Positions 1-8,986 of a DNA stretch of 32,219 bases are shown one piece after another. Within the stretch, counting starts at the first letter, position 1. Each line of letters starts with the position of its first letter. The stretch lies in the NCBI GenBank assembly GCA_012728215.1, contig JAAYFO010000153.1:1-32219 (forward strand). The letters run 5' to 3'. Position numbers and translations under genes: made by a program. Below the pieces are notes generated by a model. It worked only from the letters and a program-made list of their open reading frames with translations. It was not told the DNA's origin and made no database searches. The DNA comes from Spirochaetales bacterium (lineage in GTDB: Bacteria > Spirochaetota > Spirochaetia > Sphaerochaetales > Sphaerochaetaceae).

Positions 1-240
1 AGCTTCCTGTCCGGGTATCTTCTTCCTTTCGTCTCCTGCATGAGAGAGCTATCATTGTTCACTCTGCTGGTTCCAACAAGCGACACCCTGCTCACCACCA
101 TGCTGATGCAGTACAGCGAGAAAGGCTGGGATCAGTTCGGAAATGCAATCAACCTTCTGATCATCATCGTGGTTCTGATAATAAATTTTGCCGTCAACAA
201 GCTGACAGGCGCATCAATCGACAAAGGAATAGGAGCATAA
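1..240 (+). CDS. ABC transporter permease, FbpB/Fe3+-type, C-terminal fragment (5' truncated by window)
   Basis: Open frame 1 from base 1 to TAA 238-240; translation SFLSGYLLPFVSCMRELSLFTLLVPTSDTLLTTMLMQYSEKGWDQFGNAINLLIIIVVLIINF resembles the C-terminus of binding-protein-dependent permeases; one base separates it from the ABC ATPase. Confidence 0.8.
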   Translation, partial: SFLSGYLLPFVSCMRELSLFTLLVPTSDTLLTTMLMQYSEKGWDQFGNAINLLIIIVVLIINFAVNKLTGASIDKGIGA

Positions 241-241
241 A

Positions 242-1360
242 ATGCCTGAAATCATACTTGAAAACATTACAAAGATGTTCACAAAGACCGCAGCCGTCGA
301 CCATTTGAATCTTCTGATCCACAGTGGAGACTTCATTACTCTGCTAGGTCCTTCAGGCTGCGGAAAGACCACCACGCTTCGCATGATCGCCGGTCTTGAG
401 ACTCCGACCGAAGGAAAGATAACAATTGGCGACCGGATTGTGTTCTCTTCTGAGGATGGTATAAACATTCCACCTAACAAGCGGGATATTGGATTCCTTT
501 TCCAAAACTATGCCCTTTGGCCTCACATGACGGTGTACCAGAACATTGCGTTCGGACTTGAGAACCTTAAGTGGTCAAAAGCTGACATTGCCAGTCGAAT
601 TGCAGAGCTTCTTGCTCTTTTGAAGATCGAGCAGTACTCCAGACGCTATCCCTCTGAACTATCTGGCGGACAGCAGCAACGTGTGGCAATAGCCAGGACC
701 CTGGCTCCGAATCCGAAGGTTCTGTTTCTGGATGAGCCACTTTCGAACCTTGATGCCAAGCTTCGGCTGGAGATGAGAACCGAGCTCAAACGGCTGCACC
801 TGTCCACCAAGGCTACTTTTGTCTATGTCACACATGACCAGCTCGAAGCAATGACGCTTTCAACCAAAGTGTGTCTGATGAAGAACGGCATAATGCAGCA
901 GTATGCTCCGCCTCTTGAAGTTTACAGCCAGCCTGCAAACCTGTTCTCGGCAGATTTCGTTGGAAACCCGGCGATGAACTTCATCGATGCCAAGGCTGCC
1001 TCTTCCCCCAAAGGGGCTGTCAAGCTGGAATCGGAGGCGTTTTCCGGCGTATTCAAGCCAAAGAAACCATTCAAGCTTGATTGTTCTGATGTGGTCGTAG
1101 GCATCCGTCCTGAGTTCATAGGGATTCATGATGAATGCCAGCAAGGCCTTGATGCGACAATCTATTCGAACATGCCTTCCGGAATGGAGACTACTGTCAA
1201 GCTCAAAGTCGGAAAGGCAATTCTTACTTCTGTGATCTTCCGTGGGGTAGACTATCCTGTTGACATGAAAGTTGGAATAAACTTCCTTGGCGACGACATC
1301 CTTTTGTTTGACAGGAAATCAGGGATCAAGCTTGTTTACGGCAGTCTGGTGACTGAATAG
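242..1360 (+). CDS. ABC transporter ATP-binding protein (FbpC/PotA/UgpC-like)
   Basis: Walker A GPSGCGKTT, signature LSGGQQQRVAIART, Walker B VLFLDEPLSNLDAKLR, H-loop VTHDQLEAM; SD GGAG upstream. Confidence 0.95.
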   Translation: MPEIILENITKMFTKTAAVDHLNLLIHSGDFITLLGPSGCGKTTTLRMIAGLETPTEGKITIGDRIVFSSEDGINIPPNKRDIGFLFQNYALWPHMTVYQNIAFGLENLKWSKADIASRIAELLALLKIEQYSRRYPSELSGGQQQRVAIARTLAPNPKVLFLDEPLSNLDAKLRLEMRTELKRLHLSTKATFVYVTHDQLEAMTLSTKVCLMKNGIMQQYAPPLEVYSQPANLFSADFVGNPAMNFIDAKAASSPKGAVKLESEAFSGVFKPKKPFKLDCSDVVVGIRPEFIGIHDECQQGLDATIYSNMPSGMETTVKLKVGKAILTSVIFRGVDYPVDMKVGINFLGDDILLFDRKSGIKLVYGSLVTE

Positions 1361-1522
1361 CCTCAAAAAAGCCCGAAATTGCCTTTCGATATTGAGTTAA
1401 GCTTAATCAATTCCATATGTTCAGCCTACAAAAGACAGGGAACGTATGTTCTGATGACAACATTCTATAAAAAAGAACTGTTGAAGGTTCTGTTTTGACG
1501 GTTGCTACGACGGGTTGCCTGA

Positions 1523-1551
1523 TTGACAGCCTATTTTTCAAGTCTCATAAA
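1523..1551 (+). promoter_or_regulatory. Candidate sigma70 promoter for pheST (TTGACA-N17-CATAAA)
   Basis: Exact TTGACA at 1523-1528; 17-nt spacer; weak -10 CATAAA at 1546-1551. Confidence 0.4.
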
Positions 1552-1561
1552 AAGGAAAACA

Positions 1562-1651
1562 ATGATGTGGTACTTTTCATTTTCCTTAACAACATATAGA
1601 ATAAATCAACTCAACGAAAGTAATATGCTTTCGCACGCTAGGAGAATCTAA
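1562..1651 (+). CDS. Candidate upstream leader peptide MMWYFSFSLTTYRINQLNESNMLSHARRI
   Basis: 29-codon ORF whose TAA overlaps the pheS ATG (TAATG, 1649-1653); SD-like AAGGA 8-9 nt upstream; aromatic residues W,Y,F,F within the first seven codons. Not in the ORF track. Confidence 0.35.
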   Translation: MMWYFSFSLTTYRINQLNESNMLSHARRI

Positions 1652-3201
1652 TGAGCATTGATGTGAAGAATCTTCATCCTCTGGAAGTAAAAGTGCTCCT
1701 TCATGTATCGCTGAACGAGGATATCACAAACGATAGAATCGTCCATGAACTTGGATACAAGGTGGGACAGTGCAATCAGGCTTTCAGCTGGCTGGTAGGC
1801 AGGGAGTGCCTCGCTGAGACAAAGAGACAGCAGAAGACAATCTATGAAATCACAGAAACCGGCAGACAGCAGGAGAAAATCGGAACTCCGATTGAAAGAA
1901 TATTCATCCTCCTCAAATCCGAAGGCAGTCTGACTCTGCCTGATATAGTCAAGAGACTTGAACTGGAGCAGTCTGAGGTAGGATCCGCCTTTGGCCAGCT
2001 TTCAAAGTCCAATACAGCAGTCATGGGAAGCGACAAGCAGGCTTCGTTGGTTTCTGACGCACAGCTTCCAAAAGAAGCACAGGTCATGGCCAGCCTCCTT
2101 TCAAAGGCCGTCGCCAGCGACGATGGATGCCTTGCCGATGCCGATCTCTCAGATGAAGAGAAGTCTGTCATAACGAAGAATTCCAAGAAGAGAGGAGCTT
2201 CCGGCTCCCCTTTCAAGACCAGCGAGCGCGAGGACGTGTTCTATCAGCTCACTGATACAGGCATGAAGACAAAGATGGCACTTGTCGAAGCCAACATCAC
2301 CGGTGAGGAACTTGGTGAGCTCACTCCACAGATCATCGCAAATGGCCAGTGGAAGACAAGTTCATTCCGTCCTTACAACGTGAATGCACCGATTGCCAAG
2401 CTCGTGCCAGGCAGGCTGAATCCGTATGGAGAATACCTTCAGTGGGTAAAGGACAAGCTTTGCGCACTGGGATTTGAGGAGTTTGACGGTCCACTCGTAG
2501 AGAACGAATTCTGGAACGGCGATGCCCTGTTCATGCCTCAGTTCCACAGTGCAAGAGACATTCATGATGTCTACAGGCTCAAGGAGCCTGTCCATTGCAG
2601 GAAAATTGAGGAGCCGTGGCTGAGCAATGTCGCCCGGACACACGAGAATGGCGGAGACACAGGTTCCAGAGGCTGGAGCTACAAGTTCGATGAGGAATTC
2701 ACCAGACGTCAGGTGCTGAGAAGTCAGGGAACCGTACTGTCGGCACATCAGCTGACCAAGGCCAAGGTTCCTGGAAAGTATTTCGGCATTGCAAGATGCT
2801 TCAGATACGATGAAGTCGATGCCACTCATGGTGCTGACTTCTATCAGACTGAAGGAATAGTACTGGGCAAGGATGTGAATCTTCGCACACTCCTTGGGAT
2901 TCTCAAGATGTTCGCAACGGAAATCGCAGGTGCAGAAGAAGTGAAGTACGTACCTGGCTACTTCCCGTTCACGGAGCCTTCGATCGAGGTTCACATCAAG
3001 CATCCTGTATTGGGATGGTTCGAACTTGGCGGAAGCGGAATATTACGTCCGGAAGTGACAAAGCCACTTGGAATTGACGTTCCGGTGCTTGCATGGGGTC
3101 TTGGCATTGACCGAATGGCCTTGATGCATCTAGGCCTCAACGATCTTCGTGAGCTGTTCTCACCTAATATCGACAATGTCCGCACAAGGAGGGGAAACTG
3201 A
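1651..3201 (+). CDS. pheS: Phenylalanine--tRNA ligase alpha subunit, archaeal/eukaryotic type with N-terminal winged-helix-like region
   Basis: PGRLNPYGEYLQWVKDKLCALGFEEFDGPLVENEFWNGDALFMPQFHSARDIHDVY and GLGIDRMALMHLGLNDLRELFSPN motifs; followed directly by pheT; SD AGGAG. Confidence 0.95.
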   Translation: MSIDVKNLHPLEVKVLLHVSLNEDITNDRIVHELGYKVGQCNQAFSWLVGRECLAETKRQQKTIYEITETGRQQEKIGTPIERIFILLKSEGSLTLPDIVKRLELEQSEVGSAFGQLSKSNTAVMGSDKQASLVSDAQLPKEAQVMASLLSKAVASDDGCLADADLSDEEKSVITKNSKKRGASGSPFKTSEREDVFYQLTDTGMKTKMALVEANITGEELGELTPQIIANGQWKTSSFRPYNVNAPIAKLVPGRLNPYGEYLQWVKDKLCALGFEEFDGPLVENEFWNGDALFMPQFHSARDIHDVYRLKEPVHCRKIEEPWLSNVARTHENGGDTGSRGWSYKFDEEFTRRQVLRSQGTVLSAHQLTKAKVPGKYFGIARCFRYDEVDATHGADFYQTEGIVLGKDVNLRTLLGILKMFATEIAGAEEVKYVPGYFPFTEPSIEVHIKHPVLGWFELGGSGILRPEVTKPLGIDVPVLAWGLGIDRMALMHLGLNDLRELFSPNIDNVRTRRGN

Positions 3202-4898
3202 TGCCAAAGATTGAAACAACAGAAAGCATGTTCTACGGTTTGCTGGGAAAGACCCTTGCTGATGATCAACTGGAAATGATTCTTCAAAGAGCCAAGGCCG
3301 AGCTTGATGGACATGATGTAGAAAACAAGACGCTGAAGCTTGAGCTCAACGACACCAACCGTCCAGACCTATGGTCCGCCGCTGGTCTTGCAAGACAGCT
3401 TCGCACATACGAAACTCAAAAGCCTGTTCTCTATGACTTCTTCTCCACAGCAGATGAAAGTTTCAACACCGATGGGCGCAGACTCATCTGTCACAAGGAA
3501 GCAAAGGCTGTCAGACCATATTCCATCGGATTCGCAGCTTCCAACTGCACTGTCACAGAAGACATTCTTATTGCATTGATCCAGAGCCAGGAAAAACTCT
3601 GCTTCAATTTCGGAAGGAAGCGCAAGACCATCGCAATGGGAATTTATCGCAGTGAGCTTATCCACTACCCTGTGCATTACACTGGTGCAGATCCGGATAC
3701 CACCAGCTTCATACCGCTGGGAATGACTGAGAAGCTTACCTTGAGAGAAATCACTCAGAAGCATCCAAAAGGAATCGAATATGGCAAGATCGTATCAGAC
3801 AAGCCGGTATTCCCATTTCTTTACGATGACAGCGGAGAGGCCTTGAGCTTTCCTCCTGTGATCAACAGTGCAAAGATTGGCGCTGTAAAAGTCGGTGACA
3901 GGGATCTGTTCATCGAGATAAGCGGAACCGATCTGAAGGATCTGCTTCTTGCCGCGTCAATCCTTTCATGCGACATGGCTGATCTGGGATTCACGATTCT
4001 TCCACTTGAAGTGGACTTCGAAGAGGAGACTGAGTTCGGAAGCCAGCTGGTGGTCCCGTATTACTTCCAGGAACCGATATCCTGCACAAAGGCACAGTTG
4101 GAAAAGGTTTCCGGCCTTCCTTTGGATGATGCTGAGATAGTGGCATCGCTTGCCAGAATGGGAATCCATGGTTTTGTTGACAATGATTCAATCTATGCGA
4201 CAGTGCCGGAATACAGAAATGACTTTCTCCACGCAGTAGATTTGATTGAGGACATCATCATCGGACATGGCCTTTCGTGCTATGAGCCTCAGATGCCTTC
4301 CGACTTCACAATCGGACGATTGTCAAAGGAAGAGGAACTGTCCAGAAAGGTAAAGAACATAATGGTGGGACTTGGATTCCAGGAGATGATCTACAACTAT
4401 CTTGGTTCCAGAAAGGAATACATCGATAGGATGAACATCAACGGAGACAATGCAATCTGCATTTCCAATCCGATGAGCGAGAACTACGAGATGGTCCGTC
4501 CGTCAATCATTCCATGTCTTCTGGAAAGCGAGAGCGTCAGCGGCCATGCCACCTATCCTCACTCAATATTCGAAGTCGGAAAGATCGCCTATCTCTGTCC
4601 AGAGGATAATAGTGGAACAATCACCCGAAACAGCATTGGATTCTTCTCTTCAGACAGCAAGATCGGCTTCAACCAGGGCAGTTCATACGTCAATACACTG
4701 ATGTACTTCCTGAAGAAGGACTATTCTCTGCTGGAACTGGAAGGAGACAATCGTTTCATTCCAGGACGCTGTGCAGGAATCATGATCAACGGCAAGCAGG
4801 TAGGATGCTTTGGAGAAATCCACCCCGCAGTACTTCAGAACTGGGGATGCAACATGCCTTCCATTGCCTGCGAGATAGACTTAGACTCAATTCTATAG
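3201..4898 (+). CDS. pheT: Phenylalanine--tRNA ligase beta subunit, archaeal/eukaryotic type
   Basis: 565 aa, the short archaeal length; LELNDTNRPDLWSAAGLARQLR, B5-like and core-domain sequence; TGATG overlap with pheS. Confidence 0.95.
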   Translation: MPKIETTESMFYGLLGKTLADDQLEMILQRAKAELDGHDVENKTLKLELNDTNRPDLWSAAGLARQLRTYETQKPVLYDFFSTADESFNTDGRRLICHKEAKAVRPYSIGFAASNCTVTEDILIALIQSQEKLCFNFGRKRKTIAMGIYRSELIHYPVHYTGADPDTTSFIPLGMTEKLTLREITQKHPKGIEYGKIVSDKPVFPFLYDDSGEALSFPPVINSAKIGAVKVGDRDLFIEISGTDLKDLLLAASILSCDMADLGFTILPLEVDFEEETEFGSQLVVPYYFQEPISCTKAQLEKVSGLPLDDAEIVASLARMGIHGFVDNDSIYATVPEYRNDFLHAVDLIEDIIIGHGLSCYEPQMPSDFTIGRLSKEEELSRKVKNIMVGLGFQEMIYNYLGSRKEYIDRMNINGDNAICISNPMSENYEMVRPSIIPCLLESESVSGHATYPHSIFEVGKIAYLCPEDNSGTITRNSIGFFSSDSKIGFNQGSSYVNTLMYFLKKDYSLLELEGDNRFIPGRCAGIMINGKQVGCFGEIHPAVLQNWGCNMPSIACEIDLDSIL

Positions 4899-4964
4899 GA
4901 CAATACATACAATACTGGCTGACCGGTTTCGTGCCGGCGCCGGTAGTCTATTTGAGGTTCTGAT

Positions 4965-6953
4965 TTGCTTTATAAAGATTTTTCCAGTGATGCTATGATA
5001 ACTGGCTACAAGATGATGCTACGCTCCCGCTTCTTCGAAGATGAAACGGAACGCCTGTTCTCTTTGGGACTGCTATATGGCACCACCCATCTTGCAACTG
5101 GTCAGGAAGCCGCACAGGCAGGACTATGCCTTGCCTTGGATGACAACGACTGGATCATGACGACACATAGGTGTCATGGTTATTCCATATGCAAGGGAAC
5201 TGATCCTTACAGACTTTTTTCTGAACTTGCAGGTTCCAGGGAAGGAGTCTGCAAAGGCCTGTCTGGAAGCATGCACTTTCAGGATCCGCAACTATGCAAT
5301 GGCGGTTCAAGCGCCATCGTGGGCAGTGGAATTCCACTGGCGACGGGAATTGCATTTTCACTGCTTCGTCACAAACAAGACAACATCAGTGTCTCGATAT
5401 TCGGAGACGGTGCATGCAGTCGTGGAACTCTTCATGAATGCCTCAACCTCGCTTCAATCTGGAATCTTCCAGAACTTTTTTACTGTGAAAACAACCTCTA
5501 TGGAATGAGCACCGCTTCCAGCAGAATGATCAGCACTTCCTCAATAGCTTCGCGAGCCGAAGGATATCGAATAAGGCACATGACGGTTGATGGAAACGAT
5601 CTGGAGCAGGTGTTCCAGGCAGTATCGCAAGCCCGTGCCTATATTCTTGAAGAGCATCGGCCATTTTTCCTTGAGGTTCTCACCTACCGGCAGAAAGGAC
5701 ATTCCAAGAACGACAAAAGAGTCTACAGAACTGCCACCGAAGAAGCTATCTGGGCCAAGAAGGATCCGATAAGCCTTTTTGAAAAGAAGCTGACCGAGTC
5801 CAAGGTCATGACTCAGATTGAAACCGAATCAGTGAGATCTTCTATTGCAGAAGAAATCAAGGAGGCAAGCGACCATGCGATGGCTGTCCGACTGGACACA
5901 CTTTCCCAGTCTGAGGCAGATTCGCTGACAATGGCTCCCGAGACATATTCGATTCATCCCGAAGCAAGTATCCAAGGAATAGCCGAATTATCATACCGCG
6001 AGGCAATCCATGCAGCCATCGGTCTTTCGATGCATAGTGATCCAAACGTCATTCTCATCGGTGAAGACATTGGACTCTATGGCGGTTGTTTCAAGGTCAC
6101 TGGGAATCTATTCAAGGAATATCCTGACCAGCTGCTTGAGACTCCGGTAAGTGAAGAGAGCTTCACCGGAATGGCAGTCGGAGCCGCCAAGACGGGATTG
6201 CGTCCTATCGTGGAAATAATGTATGCCGATTTTGCGACACTCATAAGTGATCCGATAATCAACCATGCGGCAAAGAGTTACTTCATGAGTGGCGGGAAGG
6301 TGCCCTGCCCAATGGTAGTGCGTCTGCCTGAGGGTGCCGGAACAGGACATGGCCCGCAGCACACTCAGTGCACAGAATCAATGTTTCTAAATACTCCCGG
6401 TCTGACAATAGTATCCCCATCTACGCCGTTGGATGCCTATCAGCTGCTGATTCAAGCAATTCAGAGCAATAATCCGGTACTGTTCTTCGAGCACAAGGCA
6501 TTGTATTCGAATCGTCAGGAATTTGACCTTTCCACTCCGATGCTTGCCATGAACAAGGCAAGGATTCAGAGACAAGGGAAGGACATCACACTGATTGCCT
6601 GCTCCCAATCAGTCAAGACATGCATGGAAGCAGCATCAATCCTGGCCAAAGAGCAGATTGATGCAACCGTGCTGGATTTGAGGAGTCTCAAGCCTTTGGA
6701 TGAAACCACAATTCTCAATGAAGTGAGACAGACAGGCAGAGCTGTCATTGTTGAATGCACACCTCTGATGGGTTCCGTGTCTTCAGATGTGGAAAGCATG
6801 ATATGTTCCGATGATGAAACCTTCAAATCGCTTAAGGCACCGGTGAAGCGACTCGGAGCAAGGAACACCCCCACTCCATTCAACAGGATTCTGGAGGAAT
6901 CCTACATTCCTGGCTCTTTTGAAATCGTGAACGTGGTGAAAAAGCTTTTCTGA
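4965..6953 (+). CDS. Fused TPP-dependent 2-oxoacid/acetoin dehydrogenase E1 alpha-beta
   Basis: N-terminal E1 alpha with TPP motif GDGACSRGTLHECLNLASIWNLPELFYCENN; C-terminal E1 beta (GEDIGLYGGCFKVTGNL, PIVEIMYADF, RLPEGAGTGHGPQHTQ). TTG start with SD GAGGT 6 nt upstream. Confidence 0.9.
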   Translation: MLYKDFSSDAMITGYKMMLRSRFFEDETERLFSLGLLYGTTHLATGQEAAQAGLCLALDDNDWIMTTHRCHGYSICKGTDPYRLFSELAGSREGVCKGLSGSMHFQDPQLCNGGSSAIVGSGIPLATGIAFSLLRHKQDNISVSIFGDGACSRGTLHECLNLASIWNLPELFYCENNLYGMSTASSRMISTSSIASRAEGYRIRHMTVDGNDLEQVFQAVSQARAYILEEHRPFFLEVLTYRQKGHSKNDKRVYRTATEEAIWAKKDPISLFEKKLTESKVMTQIETESVRSSIAEEIKEASDHAMAVRLDTLSQSEADSLTMAPETYSIHPEASIQGIAELSYREAIHAAIGLSMHSDPNVILIGEDIGLYGGCFKVTGNLFKEYPDQLLETPVSEESFTGMAVGAAKTGLRPIVEIMYADFATLISDPIINHAAKSYFMSGGKVPCPMVVRLPEGAGTGHGPQHTQCTESMFLNTPGLTIVSPSTPLDAYQLLIQAIQSNNPVLFFEHKALYSNRQEFDLSTPMLAMNKARIQRQGKDITLIACSQSVKTCMEAASILAKEQIDATVLDLRSLKPLDETTILNEVRQTGRAVIVECTPLMGSVSSDVESMICSDDETFKSLKAPVKRLGARNTPTPFNRILEESYIPGSFEIVNVVKKLF

Positions 6954-7122
6954 TTCAGTTCTATTCTTGAATTCCATTATTGGGTATCATGATATCATGT
7001 ACGATATCCAATTCATTAGTGAAAATTACACAGACATCAATTCATACGGAATCTTCCATGATTTCAATATCCCCACTTTCTACGCTACATTATCAGAGAA
7101 GAAGTAAGGAAAACAAGCCTGC

Positions 7123-7626
7123 TCAGTTTCTTGATATCCATGAAATGACAGGCCTGAGATTCTTCATGCTTATGAAGCTTGCCCCTTCGGTCATCATCTT
7201 GTAGGTCTCCATTGAGGAATCCGTCGGTGTTGAAGCAGTACGCTTTATGGTATTGACGGCAAGCTTGAACAGAAGACGGTATATTCCATGAAGCCTTTCA
7301 ATGGCAAGCCCACCATGAAGAAAGAAGAATGGATAATCATCAGCGATCCCATTTGCCTTTCTGATTTCCGCAATGGCCTTTTCTTCGTTTATCATGCCGA
7401 CTGAAGCTATACCAGCAAGATTGAACTGCTTTCTGGCCTTTGCCAACCCCATGATCCGTGAACCCATCACCCAACCGAGAAAGAAGACTTCATCCCCCTT
7501 GGACAGATGATGACAAGCCTGCTTAAGCGAGAATACGGGAATGCCAGTCTCATCAGAGAGCATTCTGGCATATGATTCGCTAAAACCGGTATTGGAATTG
7601 AATACTATCGCCTTACACAACTTCAT
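7123..7626 (-). CDS. Flavodoxin-like domain protein
   Basis: The track ORF starts at 7761, but ATG at 7626 gives MKLCKAIVFNSNTGFSESYARMLSDETGIPVFSL, typical of a flavodoxin-fold N-terminus with an FMN-loop-like NTGFS; it overlaps the 3' end of the PRT gene (aATGaagttgtgTAA). Confidence 0.7.
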   Translation of the reverse strand: MKLCKAIVFNSNTGFSESYARMLSDETGIPVFSLKQACHHLSKGDEVFFLGWVMGSRIMGLAKARKQFNLAGIASVGMINEEKAIAEIRKANGIADDYPFFFLHGGLAIERLHGIYRLLFKLAVNTIKRTASTPTDSSMETYKMMTEGASFISMKNLRPVISWISRN

Positions 7627-8200
7627 TGCTAGCTGCCTGCTGGGCTCTTTCCAAATCATTGTGCTGATCGATATCGATAGCGTCCCATGGATAGCGGATC
7701 CAGACATCATCCACTTCCTCAGCAGGGTAGTAACGCTTGATCTCAGGTGGGAAATCATCATCCTTCTTCTTCAGCTTGTTGTGAAGAATCAGGACAGCAA
7801 TCTCTTCAGGATTGTACTTCAAAAGTTCACGAACACAATAAGCCAAAGTAGCCCTTGTATCATCAACTTCGTCAATCAGAAGAATCTTCCGGCCGACAAG
7901 GGACTCACGCACTTCATCGATCCACTGTATCTTGGTAGGATGATAAGCATGCTGCTTTCCGACACCATAGTACGAGATTCCAACAGCATAGATCGGTCTG
8001 GATATGTAGGTCTTCATTATTCTGGCAGGAATGAAGCCACCACTTCCGATAGCCACGATGACATCAGGATCGAATCCTGAACTCGCCATATGCGTTGCGA
8101 GCTTCCTGACTAACTTGTGAACGGTCTCATAACTGACATAAAGCTTCTCTGCCTCATCAGGAACAGGCTTCTTATTACATGAAGGCACATCGTTTGCCAT
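7613..8200 (-). CDS. Purine phosphoribosyltransferase (Hpt1/Xpt1-like)
   Basis: PRPP motif KILLIDEVDDTRATL, VAIGSGGFIPARIM, WIRYPWDAIDID; start placed at MANDVPS with GGGGA upstream rather than the track start at 8221. Confidence 0.85.
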   Translation of the reverse strand: MANDVPSCNKKPVPDEAEKLYVSYETVHKLVRKLATHMASSGFDPDVIVAIGSGGFIPARIMKTYISRPIYAVGISYYGVGKQHAYHPTKIQWIDEVRESLVGRKILLIDEVDDTRATLAYCVRELLKYNPEEIAVLILHNKLKKKDDDFPPEIKRYYPAEEVDDVWIRYPWDAIDIDQHNDLERAQQAASNEVV

Positions 8201-8335
8201 TTCATTTCCCCTAATGATCAATAGTTTCAGATAGAGTATTGACTTATTCTATTTAGGTCAACATCTATCAGAAAATTTGTTGCAACAAAAAAACAACAAG
8301 CAGTCCTAAGATTGCAGAAAATGAAACACCTTCTA

Positions 8336-8986
8336 CTAAATGAAGAACGAAAAAGCCCCAGTGACAGCCATATAGTACAGAATCATCCTGGGAATACGCA
8401 GAAAACATGCGATAAAGACCTTCCAGAAAGGAATCCTGACCATTCCAGAAAGCCAGACAGTGGTAGAATAAGGGATTGGGGTCAAAGCCCCTATGGCGAC
8501 TGCCCATGGCCCGTATCGTCCAATCATTCGTTTTCCATCCTCTGAGAATCCAGAAGTGACTGATAGAACCATCCTTGTCCTTCCTAGAAGCCTTCCTATC
8601 CAATATCCAAAGATTCCGGCGACTATGCTTGAAGCACTGACAGCAGAAAGAAATACAAAGGAGCTCCAGTGTGAAGCAAATGGAAAGACGATATCAACTG
8701 CCATCGGCAAGATGAAGGCATCCACAAAAAAGGCAAATACCGCCACGCCTGGCAATCCCAGCGATTCAACGACAAAACGTCCCACATTTTCAAGCTTGTC
8801 CCTGAACAGAAAAGCCAGGCCGCCAAACACAATCAAAAACAGCATCAGGACAAGAACCATCTTGATGATGAGCTGCCACCAGCATATTTGCCCATCCAAA
8901 CCAATGGTTCCATTCGTAGAGAACAAATTCTTGAGCTGAAGCCAGAACCGTGCTACAGGTTTTCTGGACGGAGATCCGTCACTCAT
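8336..8986 (-). CDS. VTT-domain (DedA/SNARE-associated-like, YqaA-type) membrane protein
   Basis: FGYWIGRLLGRTRM, RYGPWAVAIGALTPIPYSTTVWLSGMVRIPFWKVF; several TM segments; ATG at 8986 overlaps the AlaX stop (ATGAGTGA). Confidence 0.8.
   Translation of the reverse strand: MSDGSPSRKPVARFWLQLKNLFSTNGTIGLDGQICWWQLIIKMVLVLMLFLIVFGGLAFLFRDKLENVGRFVVESLGLPGVAVFAFFVDAFILPMAVDIVFPFASHWSSFVFLSAVSASSIVAGIFGYWIGRLLGRTRMVLSVTSGFSEDGKRMIGRYGPWAVAIGALTPIPYSTTVWLSGMVRIPFWKVFIACFLRIPRMILYYMAVTGAFSFFI

Noticed and set aside
1361-1500. T-box or riboswitch upstream of pheS
   Set aside because: Only short weak hairpins (AGAAC/GTTCT, CGAAA/TTTCG) seen; no T-box motif recognised.
2362-3003. 213-aa minus-strand ORF
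   Set aside because: Fully antisense to conserved pheS catalytic sequence; low-complexity, Cys-rich shadow ORF.
4899-4964. GC-rich palindrome CCGGCGCCGG as a terminator after pheT
   Set aside because: The surrounding stem is imperfect and there is no T tract; insufficient to call a terminator.
7541-8080. 179-aa plus-strand ORF
   Set aside because: Antisense to the PRT gene with clear PRPP motif; no initiation signals.
8493-8939. 148-aa plus-strand ORF
   Set aside because: Antisense to the VTT membrane protein gene; composition typical of a shadow ORF.
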